Part shown: positions 18,368 to 25,383 of the stretch, piece by piece | Numbering within the stretch: the first letter of the stretch is position 1 | Layout: the number at the start of each line of letters is the position of its first letter | Origin: Phaeocystidibacter sp965659415 | Lineage (GTDB): Bacteria > Bacteroidota > Bacteroidia > Flavobacteriales > Schleiferiaceae | Direction: 5' to 3' | Assembly: GCA_965659415.1 (NCBI GenBank) | Contig: CBFHVA010000001.1 | Span: 62,001-126,000, forward strand | DNA length: 64,000 bases | Notes under the pieces: model-generated | What the model was told of the DNA's origin: nothing | Database searches by the model: none | Seen by the model: the letters and a program-made list of their open reading frames with translations, nothing else | Translations under genes and position numbers: made by a program

Positions 18368-18787
18368 ATGGCTGGTAACAGAACATTCACCATGATTAAG
18401 CCTGATGCGGTTGAAAATGGGCACATCGGTGCAATTCTAGCAAAAATCAACGAAGCTGGGTTTCGCATTGTCGCTATGAAAATGACTCAATTGAGTCGTC
18501 GCGATGCAGGTAACTTTTACGCGGTACACAAAGAGCGCTCGTTCTTTGGTGAGCTTGTTGAGTACATGACGAGTGGTCATATTGTGGCTGCCATTCTTGA
18601 AAAAGACAACGCTGTGGTTGACTTCCGCACCTTGATTGGAAATACTGACCCAGCAAAGGCTGACAAAGGTACCATCCGCAAGATGTTTGCTTCCAGCATT
18701 GCTGCCAACGCCGTTCACGGTTCAGACAGCGATGAAAACGCAGCAATTGAAGGCAACTTCTTCTTTTCAGAGCGCGAGCGTTATTAA
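18368..18787 (+). CDS. ndk: Nucleoside diphosphate kinase
   Basis: Balances nucleoside triphosphate pools by phosphate transfer through a phosphohistidine. From the ATG at 18368 the protein is 139 aa, the standard length. An 11-codon upstream extension beginning with TTG was rejected, because MAGNRTFTMIKPDAVE is the family N-terminus. The active-site histidine is residue 117 in NAVHGSDS, and AMKMTQLSRRDAGNFYAVHKERSFF is typical. A strong terminator follows within 25 bases, so it forms the end of its transcript. Confidence 0.97.
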   Translation: MAGNRTFTMIKPDAVENGHIGAILAKINEAGFRIVAMKMTQLSRRDAGNFYAVHKERSFFGELVEYMTSGHIVAAILEKDNAVVDFRTLIGNTDPAKADKGTIRKMFASSIAANAVHGSDSDENAAIEGNFFFSERERY

Positions 18788-18808
18788 TTTGACGTCTTAT
18801 GGATACTT

Positions 18809-18840
18809 GAAACCCCGGGCCTATCGCTCGGGGTTTTCTT
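18809..18840 (+). terminator. Intrinsic terminator of ndk
   Basis: GAAACCCCG and CGGGGTTTTC pair around an 11-base loop, followed by a T-rich end. It abuts the stop of the convergent DUF2490-like gene. Confidence 0.88.
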
Positions 18841-19539
18841 TTATAGCGAATAATAGATAGCGAATCGATACACGTTTCTTATGGCGTCTTTTAATGACGG
18901 ACTCATTTCATAGAAGTAACTCAGCTCCAATTGAACTTCATCACTGATAGGATAGCGAGCCCTTCCTCTAAATCGAAAGGCGGTTAGCTGCGCATTAAAG
19001 GTTGATAATTGCTGAGTTTGCAATAACTCAATATCACCTGCGAGCATCAGAAATCTACCTTCATGCAACCCCGGATCCAGGGAATAGCCCAATTGTGGTC
19101 GTATTCGAAAACGAACGTTGTAGACCCCCTCATTCGGTTGTGGAAAGAGCATGAACTCACTTCGAGTATACACACGTATAAAGAAATCTCCTTCAACCCA
19201 TAATGTTTGTTGCCAACCAAGATAAGGCCGGAGCTCCACTACGTAGCCATTGCTGTTGTTGGGAAGGCTGTGCAATGATGCCAAACCCACATCGAAGCGG
19301 GTGTTCGAGTCATAAAACCTCCCATACCGAAACCGCGTAAGCACTTGCCGAAACTGCGAATTAAAATCATCGCGAAAACTCAACTCACCAGAGAATAAAT
19401 CCACATCGGATCGATACGTTACGTTCGCATCTAACCAAACCTGATTGGGAATATCCAATCCCACCTGCCCCTTAAGCACCGTTGGAGATAAGCAAGCCAG
19501 CCATAAACCGCTTATTAATAAAACTCTGAATGATGTCAT
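18841..19539 (-). CDS. DUF2490-type outer membrane beta-barrel protein
   Basis: A 232-residue exported protein that looks like a small outer membrane barrel. A signal peptide (SFRVLLISGLWLACLSPTVLKGQ) is followed by alternating aromatic strands: VWLDANVTYRSDVDLFSGELSFRD, RYGRFYDSNTRFDVGLA, then TAFRFRGRARYP and FRFAIYYSL-like ends. The sequence VELRPYLGWQQTLW and paired Arg/Phe strands fit the DUF2490 family. I set the start at 19539, the second of two adjacent ATGs, because the -7 element TATTTTCG ends 5 bases before it. Longer versions would overlap the divergent lipoprotein gene. Function unknown. Confidence 0.75.
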   Translation of the reverse strand: MTSFRVLLISGLWLACLSPTVLKGQVGLDIPNQVWLDANVTYRSDVDLFSGELSFRDDFNSQFRQVLTRFRYGRFYDSNTRFDVGLASLHSLPNNSNGYVVELRPYLGWQQTLWVEGDFFIRVYTRSEFMLFPQPNEGVYNVRFRIRPQLGYSLDPGLHEGRFLMLAGDIELLQTQQLSTFNAQLTAFRFRGRARYPISDEVQLELSYFYEMSPSLKDAIRNVYRFAIYYSL

Positions 19540-19544
19540 CATGA

Positions 19545-19552
19545 CGAAAATA
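19545..19552 (-). promoter_or_regulatory. Candidate -7 element, leaderless spacing
   Basis: TATTTTCG on the minus strand ends exactly 5 bases before the ATG at 19539, matching the spacing seen at several other genes here. Confidence 0.5.
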
Positions 19553-19620
19553 CACCTTCTTAGAATAGCGGAGTATTTACAGAATTCTTCGTTACTTTCA
19601 CGTATTAATTCACACATGCC

Positions 19621-20271
19621 ATGCATTACATTAGAAAATCCTTAATCGCCTTGATTGGGTTGGCCCTGATTCAGGGTTGTTATCCAGGCGGACCTGAATA
19701 CGTAGATGATTACGATTTGATTGTTACGGACTACGATTCAGATTACAATTTCACAGGCAAAACAACTTATGCCCTTATCGATTCGGTAGTTCACATCGGT
19801 GACGATGATGATCTAGATCGCGAGTTCGATCAGGATATTCTTGCTCGAATCGACATGAACTTGATGGCCCGTGGATACGAGAAATACGATACGGCTTCAA
19901 CGCCTTCTAACACACCACCGGATATCCTAGTTCGTGCGAGTGCATTTACACTTTCAGGAAATGTTACTTATTGCGATTATTACCCTGGTTATGGCTGGGG
20001 TTGGTGGGGCGGCTGGGGCTACTGGTGGGGTGGTTATCCTGGCTATGGATACGGCTACCCATACTGCTTCACAGGTTATCAATATGATATTGGTACTGTG
20101 GCCATCGACATTGTAGATTTGACCAACCCCAATGACGAAGACTCTACACTCAGTGTAGTATGGACTGGCCTTCTCAACGGCTTGGCCTCAGGCCGAACAA
20201 GCGTTGATCAGCAGCGCGTAGTAGAAGGAATTGACCAGGCGTTCGACCAATCACCTTACTTAAAGCCTTAA
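19621..20271 (+). CDS. DUF4136-type lipoprotein with Trp/Gly/Tyr-rich stretch
   Basis: A 216-residue lipoprotein: the lipobox LIQGC puts the acylated Cys at residue 20. The body (YDLIVTDYDSDYNFTGKTTYAL, then an Asp-rich helix region DDDDLDREFDQDILARID and NLMARGYEKYD) fits the DUF4136 family. That domain normally continues directly to the closing strands (AIDIVDLTNP ... VVWTGLLNGL). Here it is interrupted at about residues 119-148 by an unusual run made almost only of Tyr, Gly, Trp and Pro (for example GYGWGWWGGWGYWWGGYPGY). It is followed at 3 bases by a beta-barrel gene, probably in one operon. Location: periplasmic side of a membrane; role unknown. Confidence 0.85.
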   Translation: MHYIRKSLIALIGLALIQGCYPGGPEYVDDYDLIVTDYDSDYNFTGKTTYALIDSVVHIGDDDDLDREFDQDILARIDMNLMARGYEKYDTASTPSNTPPDILVRASAFTLSGNVTYCDYYPGYGWGWWGGWGYWWGGYPGYGYGYPYCFTGYQYDIGTVAIDIVDLTNPNDEDSTLSVVWTGLLNGLASGRTSVDQQRVVEGIDQAFDQSPYLKP

Positions 20272-20274
20272 ACC

Positions 20275-20856
20275 ATGAAAAAACGTATTCTACTCTCCTT
20301 TCTATTGGCGGGCTTTTTAGCATCTGCCCAGAACTATACACGCATGTCGTACGCCATATCTCAAGGAGTTGGCAACACGGGCGACTTCACTTCTATGACA
20401 AGTTGGTTAGGCTATCATCTGGAGTTCGGACATCAAGTTCATCGAAACCAATACTTTGGGTTTGAAACGGGTTGGATTACACTCTATGACGAGCTTCCCA
20501 AGCACACACAAGAATTTGGAACTCGCACGGTAACCGCAACCCAATTCCGGTATTTTAACACTATTCCTATTCTTGCAAAATACACCTACCGATTGGGTGA
20601 TGTCCAGTCTGAGTTCAGGCCATTTGTGGCGGGCGCAGCGGGAATCAGTTGGTCGGAAAGGCAAACGGAAGTTGGCATAGTGTCGTTCTACAATAGCGAA
20701 TGGCCCGTGACACTCGCACCTGAAATCGGCTTTACTTATGATGTGGGCGGCACATCTCTTTTGACTGTTTCTGCCTTCTACAACTATCAGTTTGCAAGAG
20801 GAGCCCTACCCGCGGCTAACATTCTTGGAATTCGCATTGGAGCGGCTTGGGAGTGA
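20275..20856 (+). CDS. Outer membrane beta-barrel protein
   Basis: A 193-residue protein with a signal peptide (ILLSFLLAGFLASAQ) followed by alternating strands typical of small outer membrane barrels: LGYHLEFGHQVHRNQYFGFETGW, FRYFNTIPILAKYTYRL, FRPFVAGAAGISWSER and a closing strand, with ILGIRIGAAWE at the end. It starts 3 bases after the lipoprotein gene, so the two are probably co-transcribed and may act together at the outer membrane. No specific family beyond the OmpA/OMP_b-brl type of barrel. Confidence 0.78.
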   Translation: MKKRILLSFLLAGFLASAQNYTRMSYAISQGVGNTGDFTSMTSWLGYHLEFGHQVHRNQYFGFETGWITLYDELPKHTQEFGTRTVTATQFRYFNTIPILAKYTYRLGDVQSEFRPFVAGAAGISWSERQTEVGIVSFYNSEWPVTLAPEIGFTYDVGGTSLLTVSAFYNYQFARGALPAANILGIRIGAAWE

Positions 20857-20891
20857 GCCAAATCGACTGAACACATATCTCATAGAACCAC

Positions 20892-20927
20892 TTTTTAAGG
20901 CGCTGCAGCAATGTGGCGCCTTAAAAA
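20892..20927. repeat. Perfect 12-bp inverted repeat between convergent genes
   Basis: TTTTTAAGGCGC and GCGCCTTAAAAA form a perfect 12-bp stem around a 12-base loop. The right arm contains the stop codon of the minus-strand DUF481 gene. On neither strand does a U-tract follow the stem, so it is not a textbook intrinsic terminator, although its position between two convergent genes suggests transcript ends. Confidence 0.8.
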
Positions 20928-21955
20928 TTATAAGATACTCCGGAAACCAACCCATAGTCGAGCAAACTGCCTCCCGTCGCTGGAGATTGTGTGTCAAAGT
21001 TGTCATAGAAAACCAACGACAGCGATAAATTGTGAACGATTTCATATTGAAATCGTATCTCTCCGTCGTGGCGAATCCTACCCACTTCTGAAATACCGAA
21101 GTATATATTCTGACTAAGGATCACGCTGATATTTGGGTCGCGGTAATTCAGAAACCTAAACCGCAATTTAATAGGTGCCTCAACGCTCTCATTTCCCAAA
21201 CCTTCCAAACTCTGTTCAGTATTGTAAACTGCACCCACACCTATTCTAAATCCAATATGATTACTTAGGTAACCGCGATAATTAATTCCAAGTCCGGGCT
21301 GATATCTATACAGCAATCCTAAGGTTTGATTTCGTTGATATTGGGCACTCACGAAAGTGGACCAATTAGCATTCAAAAAGCGATCAAGTTGAAAATAAAG
21401 CTCTTCTCTTTCGCGAACCACGGCCCCACTTTCCCCAGTGAAAATGGCGGTTCCTCGCAGGTCGAGGTCAATATCTTGCCCATCATAATTCACATGTCCG
21501 TCCACGTTGTATCGAAGGATATCACTACTTCGTGTATACGACATCCCCATATTCAACAACCCATTCCATCGCTGAACAAAGTCTTCTTGTAACCTACTGA
21601 TATAAGCCAACCTACTCAACTCCACTTCAACTGTATCTAGAATATCATAAAGAAGCACGCTTCCTGTATCACTTGGAAGAAGCCAGCCGAAATTTTCATC
21701 GCTGAACAACAATCGGGTACGATAGAAGTGTTTGGTTGCAGAGAGGGTAGCCACTTCATAATGTTTCACTTTTACTTCACCCAAAACTTCAGCTTGAAAT
21801 GTAAGCACCCCTATGTCCAGAGTTTTAAATTCACCGTAAACCATCTGGCCATTTTTGAGCCATAACGTATCGAAAATGGCGTCTTGAGCCCTTGCTTCTG
21901 TGAAGGAGATGAACCCGAATAGAATAATTGCAATGGTTTTCAATGATCGGCTCAA
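20921..21955 (-). CDS. DUF481-type outer membrane protein
   Basis: A 344-residue exported protein: signal peptide IAIILFGFISFTEARAQ, an N-terminal part (about 28-120) that resembles a small SH3-like domain (DTLWLKNGQMVYGEFKTLDIGVLTFQAE), then a DUF481 beta-barrel (about 125-344) with many alternating strands (NMGMSYTRSSDILRYNVDGHVNY, LYFQLDRFLNANW, GLGINYRGYLSNHIGFRIGVG) and a C-terminal GVSYNF. The only available start is TTG, overlapping the stop of the DUF721 gene as TTGA, so it is the third gene of a recF-DUF721-DUF481 unit. Why an outer membrane protein should follow a DNA repair gene is unclear; simple read-through is the easy explanation. Confidence 0.85.
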   Translation of the reverse strand: MSRSLKTIAIILFGFISFTEARAQDAIFDTLWLKNGQMVYGEFKTLDIGVLTFQAEVLGEVKVKHYEVATLSATKHFYRTRLLFSDENFGWLLPSDTGSVLLYDILDTVEVELSRLAYISRLQEDFVQRWNGLLNMGMSYTRSSDILRYNVDGHVNYDGQDIDLDLRGTAIFTGESGAVVREREELYFQLDRFLNANWSTFVSAQYQRNQTLGLLYRYQPGLGINYRGYLSNHIGFRIGVGAVYNTEQSLEGLGNESVEAPIKLRFRFLNYRDPNISVILSQNIYFGISEVGRIRHDGEIRFQYEIVHNLSLSLVFYDNFDTQSPATGGSLLDYGLVSGVSYNF

Positions 21956-22245
21956 ACCAAATGAATCTCATTAACAATCTCTCTCCCTATGGATTGGTTG
22001 AGGGCATCTTTGAGTTTAGAACGCTGCATATTTAGCTCATTTCTGAGCGAGGAAGAGTTGAGTTCAACGTACACCACACCACCTTTTTGCATTCGTATGC
22101 GCTTTGTTCTGCGATCTATTGCAGGGCCCAGAACTTTAGTCCAGGCCGCTACCACCTCGGCCTCAGCAAGTTTTCCGTCTAGCTGGTGCTGCTTGATAAA
22201 AGTGCGAATAGCATCGCCTAGCGATTGTTCATTTGACTTCTTCAT
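21952..22245 (-). CDS. DUF721 (DciA-like) protein
   Basis: A 97-residue cytoplasmic protein of the DUF721 family, related to the DciA helicase loader. Visible features: LGDAIRTFIKQHQLDGKLAEAEVVAAWTKVLGPAI, then the KH-like beta part TKRIRMQKGGVVYVELNSSSLRNELNMQRSKL and a closing helix GREIVNEIHLV. Its start codon overlaps the recF stop as ATGA. A recF-DUF721 pair is typical of bacteria that use DciA-type helicase loading, and in Bacteroidota this short form is usual. A role in replication restart or initiation is inferred from the family. Confidence 0.85.
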   Translation of the reverse strand: MKKSNEQSLGDAIRTFIKQHQLDGKLAEAEVVAAWTKVLGPAIDRRTKRIRMQKGGVVYVELNSSSLRNELNMQRSKLKDALNQSIGREIVNEIHLV

Positions 22246-23363
22246 ACCGCAACAGTTTCTTCAATTTTTGCATCGTTGACGTGAAAAACACGACTCTCCT
22301 CTGCAATTCGCTTAACGATTCCTCCGGTCCTCTCAACATGCGTATCGGTGATAAAGATCTGACCAAATTGGTGGTTGTTTACCATACTAATGATTGCCTC
22401 TACGCGGGTCTCATCCAATTTGTCGAAAATATCATCGAGTAGCATGATGGGCTTCTTACCCGTAAGGTTCTTAAGAAACTCGAATTGTGCCATTTTCAGT
22501 GCGATAGTATAGGTCTTCTGTTGACCTTGGGAGCCTACCTTCTTCAAGGAATAGCCATCCAGCTTAAACTTTAGATCATCTTTGTGGATACCTGTGGAAG
22601 TGTATTGCAATACTCTATCCTTGGCGAGACTGGAAGCAAGAGACACCTTTAATTCCTCTTCATTCAGCGATGAGGAATACTCTATCGATACATCTTCGCG
22701 CTTTCCCGCAATTTGTTCATATGCCTCAAGCATGATAGGCCGAATTCCGGACATAAATGCTTGCCGTTTCTGGTGAATTCTCGCTCCACGCTCAGCAAGC
22801 TGGACATCATAAATTTCTAAGCTCGCCGAATCGAAGGTGTTATTCTTCGCAAAGTACTTCAGCAAACTGTTTCGTTGAACCAAGGCCTTATTGTAGGCCA
22901 ATAAATCGTCCAAATAGGGCTTATCGCTTTGAGAAATTACACCATCCATGAACTTTCGGCGCGTTTCACTCCCTTCGAGAATCAAATCTCGATCTGAAGG
23001 TGAAATCATCACCAGCGGAACGGTTCCAATATGATCTGCTAGCCTATCGTAATCTTTCTTGTTCTTCTGAAACACCTTCTTTTGCCCCTTTTTGACTGCA
23101 CAGTAAATTCGATCGACTTTGTCATCCGCTTCGTATTCTCCCTCAATCACCATAAAGGGTTGACCATGTCTTATATTCTGAGAATCATTGGGATTAAAGT
23201 AGCTTTTAGTGACCGCTAGATAGTGGACTGCATCCAGGACATTGGTTTTACCCACACCGTTCTTCCCCACGAAAACATTCACCTTGGGAGAGAATGAGAG
23301 ATCTACCTCCTCGTGATTCTTAAAATCGAGAAGATGAAGATGGGTAATGGCAGCACTTTTCAT
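22242..23363 (-). CDS. recF: DNA repair ATPase RecF
   Basis: A 373-residue RecF, an ABC-type ATPase that helps load RecA at gaps with RecO and RecR. Walker A is GKNGVGKTN near residue 31-39, next to the family N-terminus ITHLHLLDFKNHEEVDLSFSPKVNVFVG. Further motifs: HRDDL-type stretch STGIHKDDLKFKLDG, the signature SQGQQKTYTIALKMAQ, and Walker B PIMLLDDIFDKLDE. I set the start at 23363, not the upstream extension, because the family N-terminus begins there and TACTTTTG ends 5 bases before it. It heads the recF-DUF721-DUF481 unit and is divergent from a TPR gene. The recR gene is elsewhere in this window (48633). Confidence 0.96.
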   Translation of the reverse strand: MKSAAITHLHLLDFKNHEEVDLSFSPKVNVFVGKNGVGKTNVLDAVHYLAVTKSYFNPNDSQNIRHGQPFMVIEGEYEADDKVDRIYCAVKKGQKKVFQKNKKDYDRLADHIGTVPLVMISPSDRDLILEGSETRRKFMDGVISQSDKPYLDDLLAYNKALVQRNSLLKYFAKNNTFDSASLEIYDVQLAERGARIHQKRQAFMSGIRPIMLEAYEQIAGKREDVSIEYSSSLNEEELKVSLASSLAKDRVLQYTSTGIHKDDLKFKLDGYSLKKVGSQGQQKTYTIALKMAQFEFLKNLTGKKPIMLLDDIFDKLDETRVEAIISMVNNHQFGQIFITDTHVERTGGIVKRIAEESRVFHVNDAKIEETVAV

Positions 23364-23368
23364 AAGCT

Positions 23369-23376
23369 CAAAAGTA
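23369..23376 (-). promoter_or_regulatory. -7 element of recF, leaderless spacing
   Basis: TACTTTTG on the minus strand is an exact TAnnTTTG match and ends 5 bases before the recF ATG. No good TTG lies at the -33 distance. Confidence 0.6.
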
Positions 23377-23400
23377 AGAGAAAGTGCTGTAAAGAAGAGC

Positions 23401-23430
23401 TTGCTCGGTATCATAAAAATGGTATTTTTG
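23401..23430 (+). promoter_or_regulatory. Promoter of the TPR-ribH unit
   Basis: TTG (23401-23403), a 19-base spacer and TATTTTTG (23423-23430) match the Bacteroidota promoter exactly. The start codon is 21 bases further on. Confidence 0.75.
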
Positions 23431-23451
23431 CGGTCTGTCAAAACGACCACA

Positions 23452-24150
23452 ATGGCCAAGAAGAAACAACAACAAGAAGTTAATAACCCGATTGAGGGTG
23501 TAGAACAATCGTTTTCAAGAGCTGAACAGTTCATTGAAAACAATATGAAGCAACTAGGCATCGGTCTAGGTATTGTAATTGCGCTCGGACTAGGATACTG
23601 GTCCTACGGAGAGTACGTCACGAAGCCTATGGAAATTGAGGCTTCTGAAGCTTTGTATCCAGCAGAACAAGCCTTTCGTGCTGACAGTCTTCAAAAGGCC
23701 TTGAACGGATTTAATGGAAACCTTGGATTCCCTGAAGTTGCGGAAGAGTACAGCGGAACCAAAGCCGGTAACCTCGCGCATTACTATGCTGGCATCAGCT
23801 ACATGAATACTGGAGATTACGAAAGTGCCATTGAGCACCTCGATCAATTCTCAAGCAACGATGGCACCATGAACGTGCTTGCTGTTGGGCTCATTGGCGA
23901 CGCATTCCACGAGTTGAATCAACCAGAAGAAGCGTTGGAATACTACTCAAAGGCTGCTAGCCTCAAGGGAACGGATTTGAGCACGCCAAGTGTGATGTTT
24001 AAAGCGGCTCAAACTGCTGAAATGCTCGAAGATTGGTCGGAAGCATTGAAGTTTTATCAAAAACTGAAGATGGACTATCCGAACGCGCAACAGTCGAAAG
24101 ATATTGACAAGTACATCATGTACTGCGAAACTCAGATTGACAACGCCTAA
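23452..24150 (+). CDS. Membrane-anchored TPR protein (YfgM-like)
   Basis: A 232-residue protein: a short charged cytoplasmic N-terminus (AKKKQQQEVNNPIEG), one membrane helix (LGIGLGIVIALGLGYWSYGEYV, about 30-52), then TPR-like helical repeats (HYYAGISYMNTGDYESAIEHL; LIGDAFHELNQPEEALEYYSKA; AEMLEDWSEALKFYQKL). The layout matches YfgM/YbgF-like periplasmic TPR proteins that work with envelope chaperones. I moved the start to the ATG at 23452, since the upstream extension runs through the promoter and recF. Its stop overlaps the ribH start by one base. Confidence 0.82.
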   Translation: MAKKKQQQEVNNPIEGVEQSFSRAEQFIENNMKQLGIGLGIVIALGLGYWSYGEYVTKPMEIEASEALYPAEQAFRADSLQKALNGFNGNLGFPEVAEEYSGTKAGNLAHYYAGISYMNTGDYESAIEHLDQFSSNDGTMNVLAVGLIGDAFHELNQPEEALEYYSKAASLKGTDLSTPSVMFKAAQTAEMLEDWSEALKFYQKLKMDYPNAQQSKDIDKYIMYCETQIDNA

Positions 24151-24644
24151 TGGCTACCATCAATAAGAATTTATCTGAGTACGATAAAAGCACAATGCCG
24201 GACGCATCCTCGATGCGATTCGGCATTGTTGTTTCAGAATGGAACCCGGAGATTACAGAAGCCCTTTACAAAGGTGCCCAAAGCACACTACTCGATCTCG
24301 GTGTTTCAGAACGGAATATCGTTCGAGAGGATGTGCCAGGTTCATTCGAACTTCCCTTCGGAGCAAAATGTCTCATTGAATCGGATAACCTCGATGCTGT
24401 TATTGCCATTGGAGTGGTTATTCAAGGAGAGACAAGGCATTTCGATTTCGTTTGTGAAGGTGTAACGCAGGGGATTGTTGACTTAAACTCAAAATACAAC
24501 ACTCCTACGCTGTTTTGTGTGCTGACTGACAACAACCGGGAACAAAGCATTGCACGTTCGGGTGGTAAACACGGTAACAAAGGAACGGAAGCTGCAGTAG
24601 CTGCCGTAAAAATGGCCGACCTAAAGAGAAGAAGATTGGATTAA
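24150..24644 (+). CDS. ribH: 6,7-dimethyl-8-ribityllumazine synthase
   Basis: Catalyses the penultimate step of riboflavin synthesis. It is 164 aa, near the usual 155-160. Conserved sites are visible: FGIVVSEWNPEITEALYKGA, VPGSFELPFGAKCL, the active-site loop GVVIQGETRHFDFVCEGVTQGI (catalytic His), TPTLFCVLTDNNREQS and the C-terminal KGTEAAVAAVKM. The ATG shares its A with the TAA of the TPR gene. No other rib genes and no FMN riboswitch are visible, so riboflavin genes are dispersed in this genome. Confidence 0.96.
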   Translation: MATINKNLSEYDKSTMPDASSMRFGIVVSEWNPEITEALYKGAQSTLLDLGVSERNIVREDVPGSFELPFGAKCLIESDNLDAVIAIGVVIQGETRHFDFVCEGVTQGIVDLNSKYNTPTLFCVLTDNNREQSIARSGGKHGNKGTEAAVAAVKMADLKRRRLD

Positions 24645-24700
24645 TACCTTCTATTTGCAGCGGGTTCAGTATTTTAGAATTCCATTCAAATAATCCAATC

Positions 24701-25375
24701 ATGAAATCTTTACTCACTTCCTTATTCACGCTTGCACTTGCCGTAACCGGACTTTCACAAGAGCGCATGATTCTCACCACAGAAGCTTTCAATGCTCTTG
24801 AAGTGAGCGGAAACTACACAGTCTTCATTCGTCAAGGACCTGAACATGAAGTCGTAGCTATGGCCGACGATTTCGACGACATTGACTGGGAAATTGAAGA
24901 CGGTACACTTGAAATTTCACGAAACAGCACAATGAATTGGGGAAATAGCCCCGAAATCAAGCTGTATATAACGGTAACCGATATACGCTACATTGAATGT
25001 ACAGGTGCCGTAACGGTAGAATCGAAGAACCGAATTGATGGACGCTTGCTCTCTATTGAAGCTACTGGTGCTTCTACCCTCGATTTAGAAATTAGTGTGG
25101 AAGTACTGGATCTAGAAGTAACAGGTGCAGCAGACATTACCCTAAAAGGCAAAGCTGTTACCGCCCAATTGGAGCTCACCGGAAGCAGTTCGGTTTCAGC
25201 CGGAGATCTTCGCGTTGAAGAAATGGACATCGAGTGTGCCGGAGCAGCATCTGCAAATGTTTACGCCTCTTCAAAGCTACGAGTTGAAGCGGCGGGTGCA
25301 GCCACCATATATTACTCGGGTGACCCCGAAGTTGAATCAGACGTCTCAATTGCCTCTGAATTAATCAAAAGATAG
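24701..25375 (+). CDS. Head-GIN domain (DUF2807) secreted protein
   Basis: A 224-residue exported protein with signal peptide (SLLTSLFTLALAVTGLSQ) and one head-GIN domain, a right-handed beta-helix of short repeats. It begins FNALEVSGNYTVFIRQGPEHEVVA and runs through repeats in which E-C/A-T-G-A-x-T/S-x-x recurs (ECTGAVTVES, EATGASTLDL, EVTGAADITL, ECAGAASANV, EAAGAATIYY). These proteins are common in Bacteroidota and are described as putative adhesin-like; the true role is not established. It is followed at 8 bases by the phosphosugar mutase gene. Confidence 0.9.
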   Translation: MKSLLTSLFTLALAVTGLSQERMILTTEAFNALEVSGNYTVFIRQGPEHEVVAMADDFDDIDWEIEDGTLEISRNSTMNWGNSPEIKLYITVTDIRYIECTGAVTVESKNRIDGRLLSIEATGASTLDLEISVEVLDLEVTGAADITLKGKAVTAQLELTGSSSVSAGDLRVEEMDIECAGAASANVYASSKLRVEAAGAATIYYSGDPEVESDVSIASELIKR

Positions 25376-25383
25376 ACAACGCT

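Noticed and set aside
23364..23561. A 66-residue N-terminal extension of RecF
   Set aside because: It overlaps the promoter and start of the divergent TPR gene, and RecF homologues begin at the start chosen.
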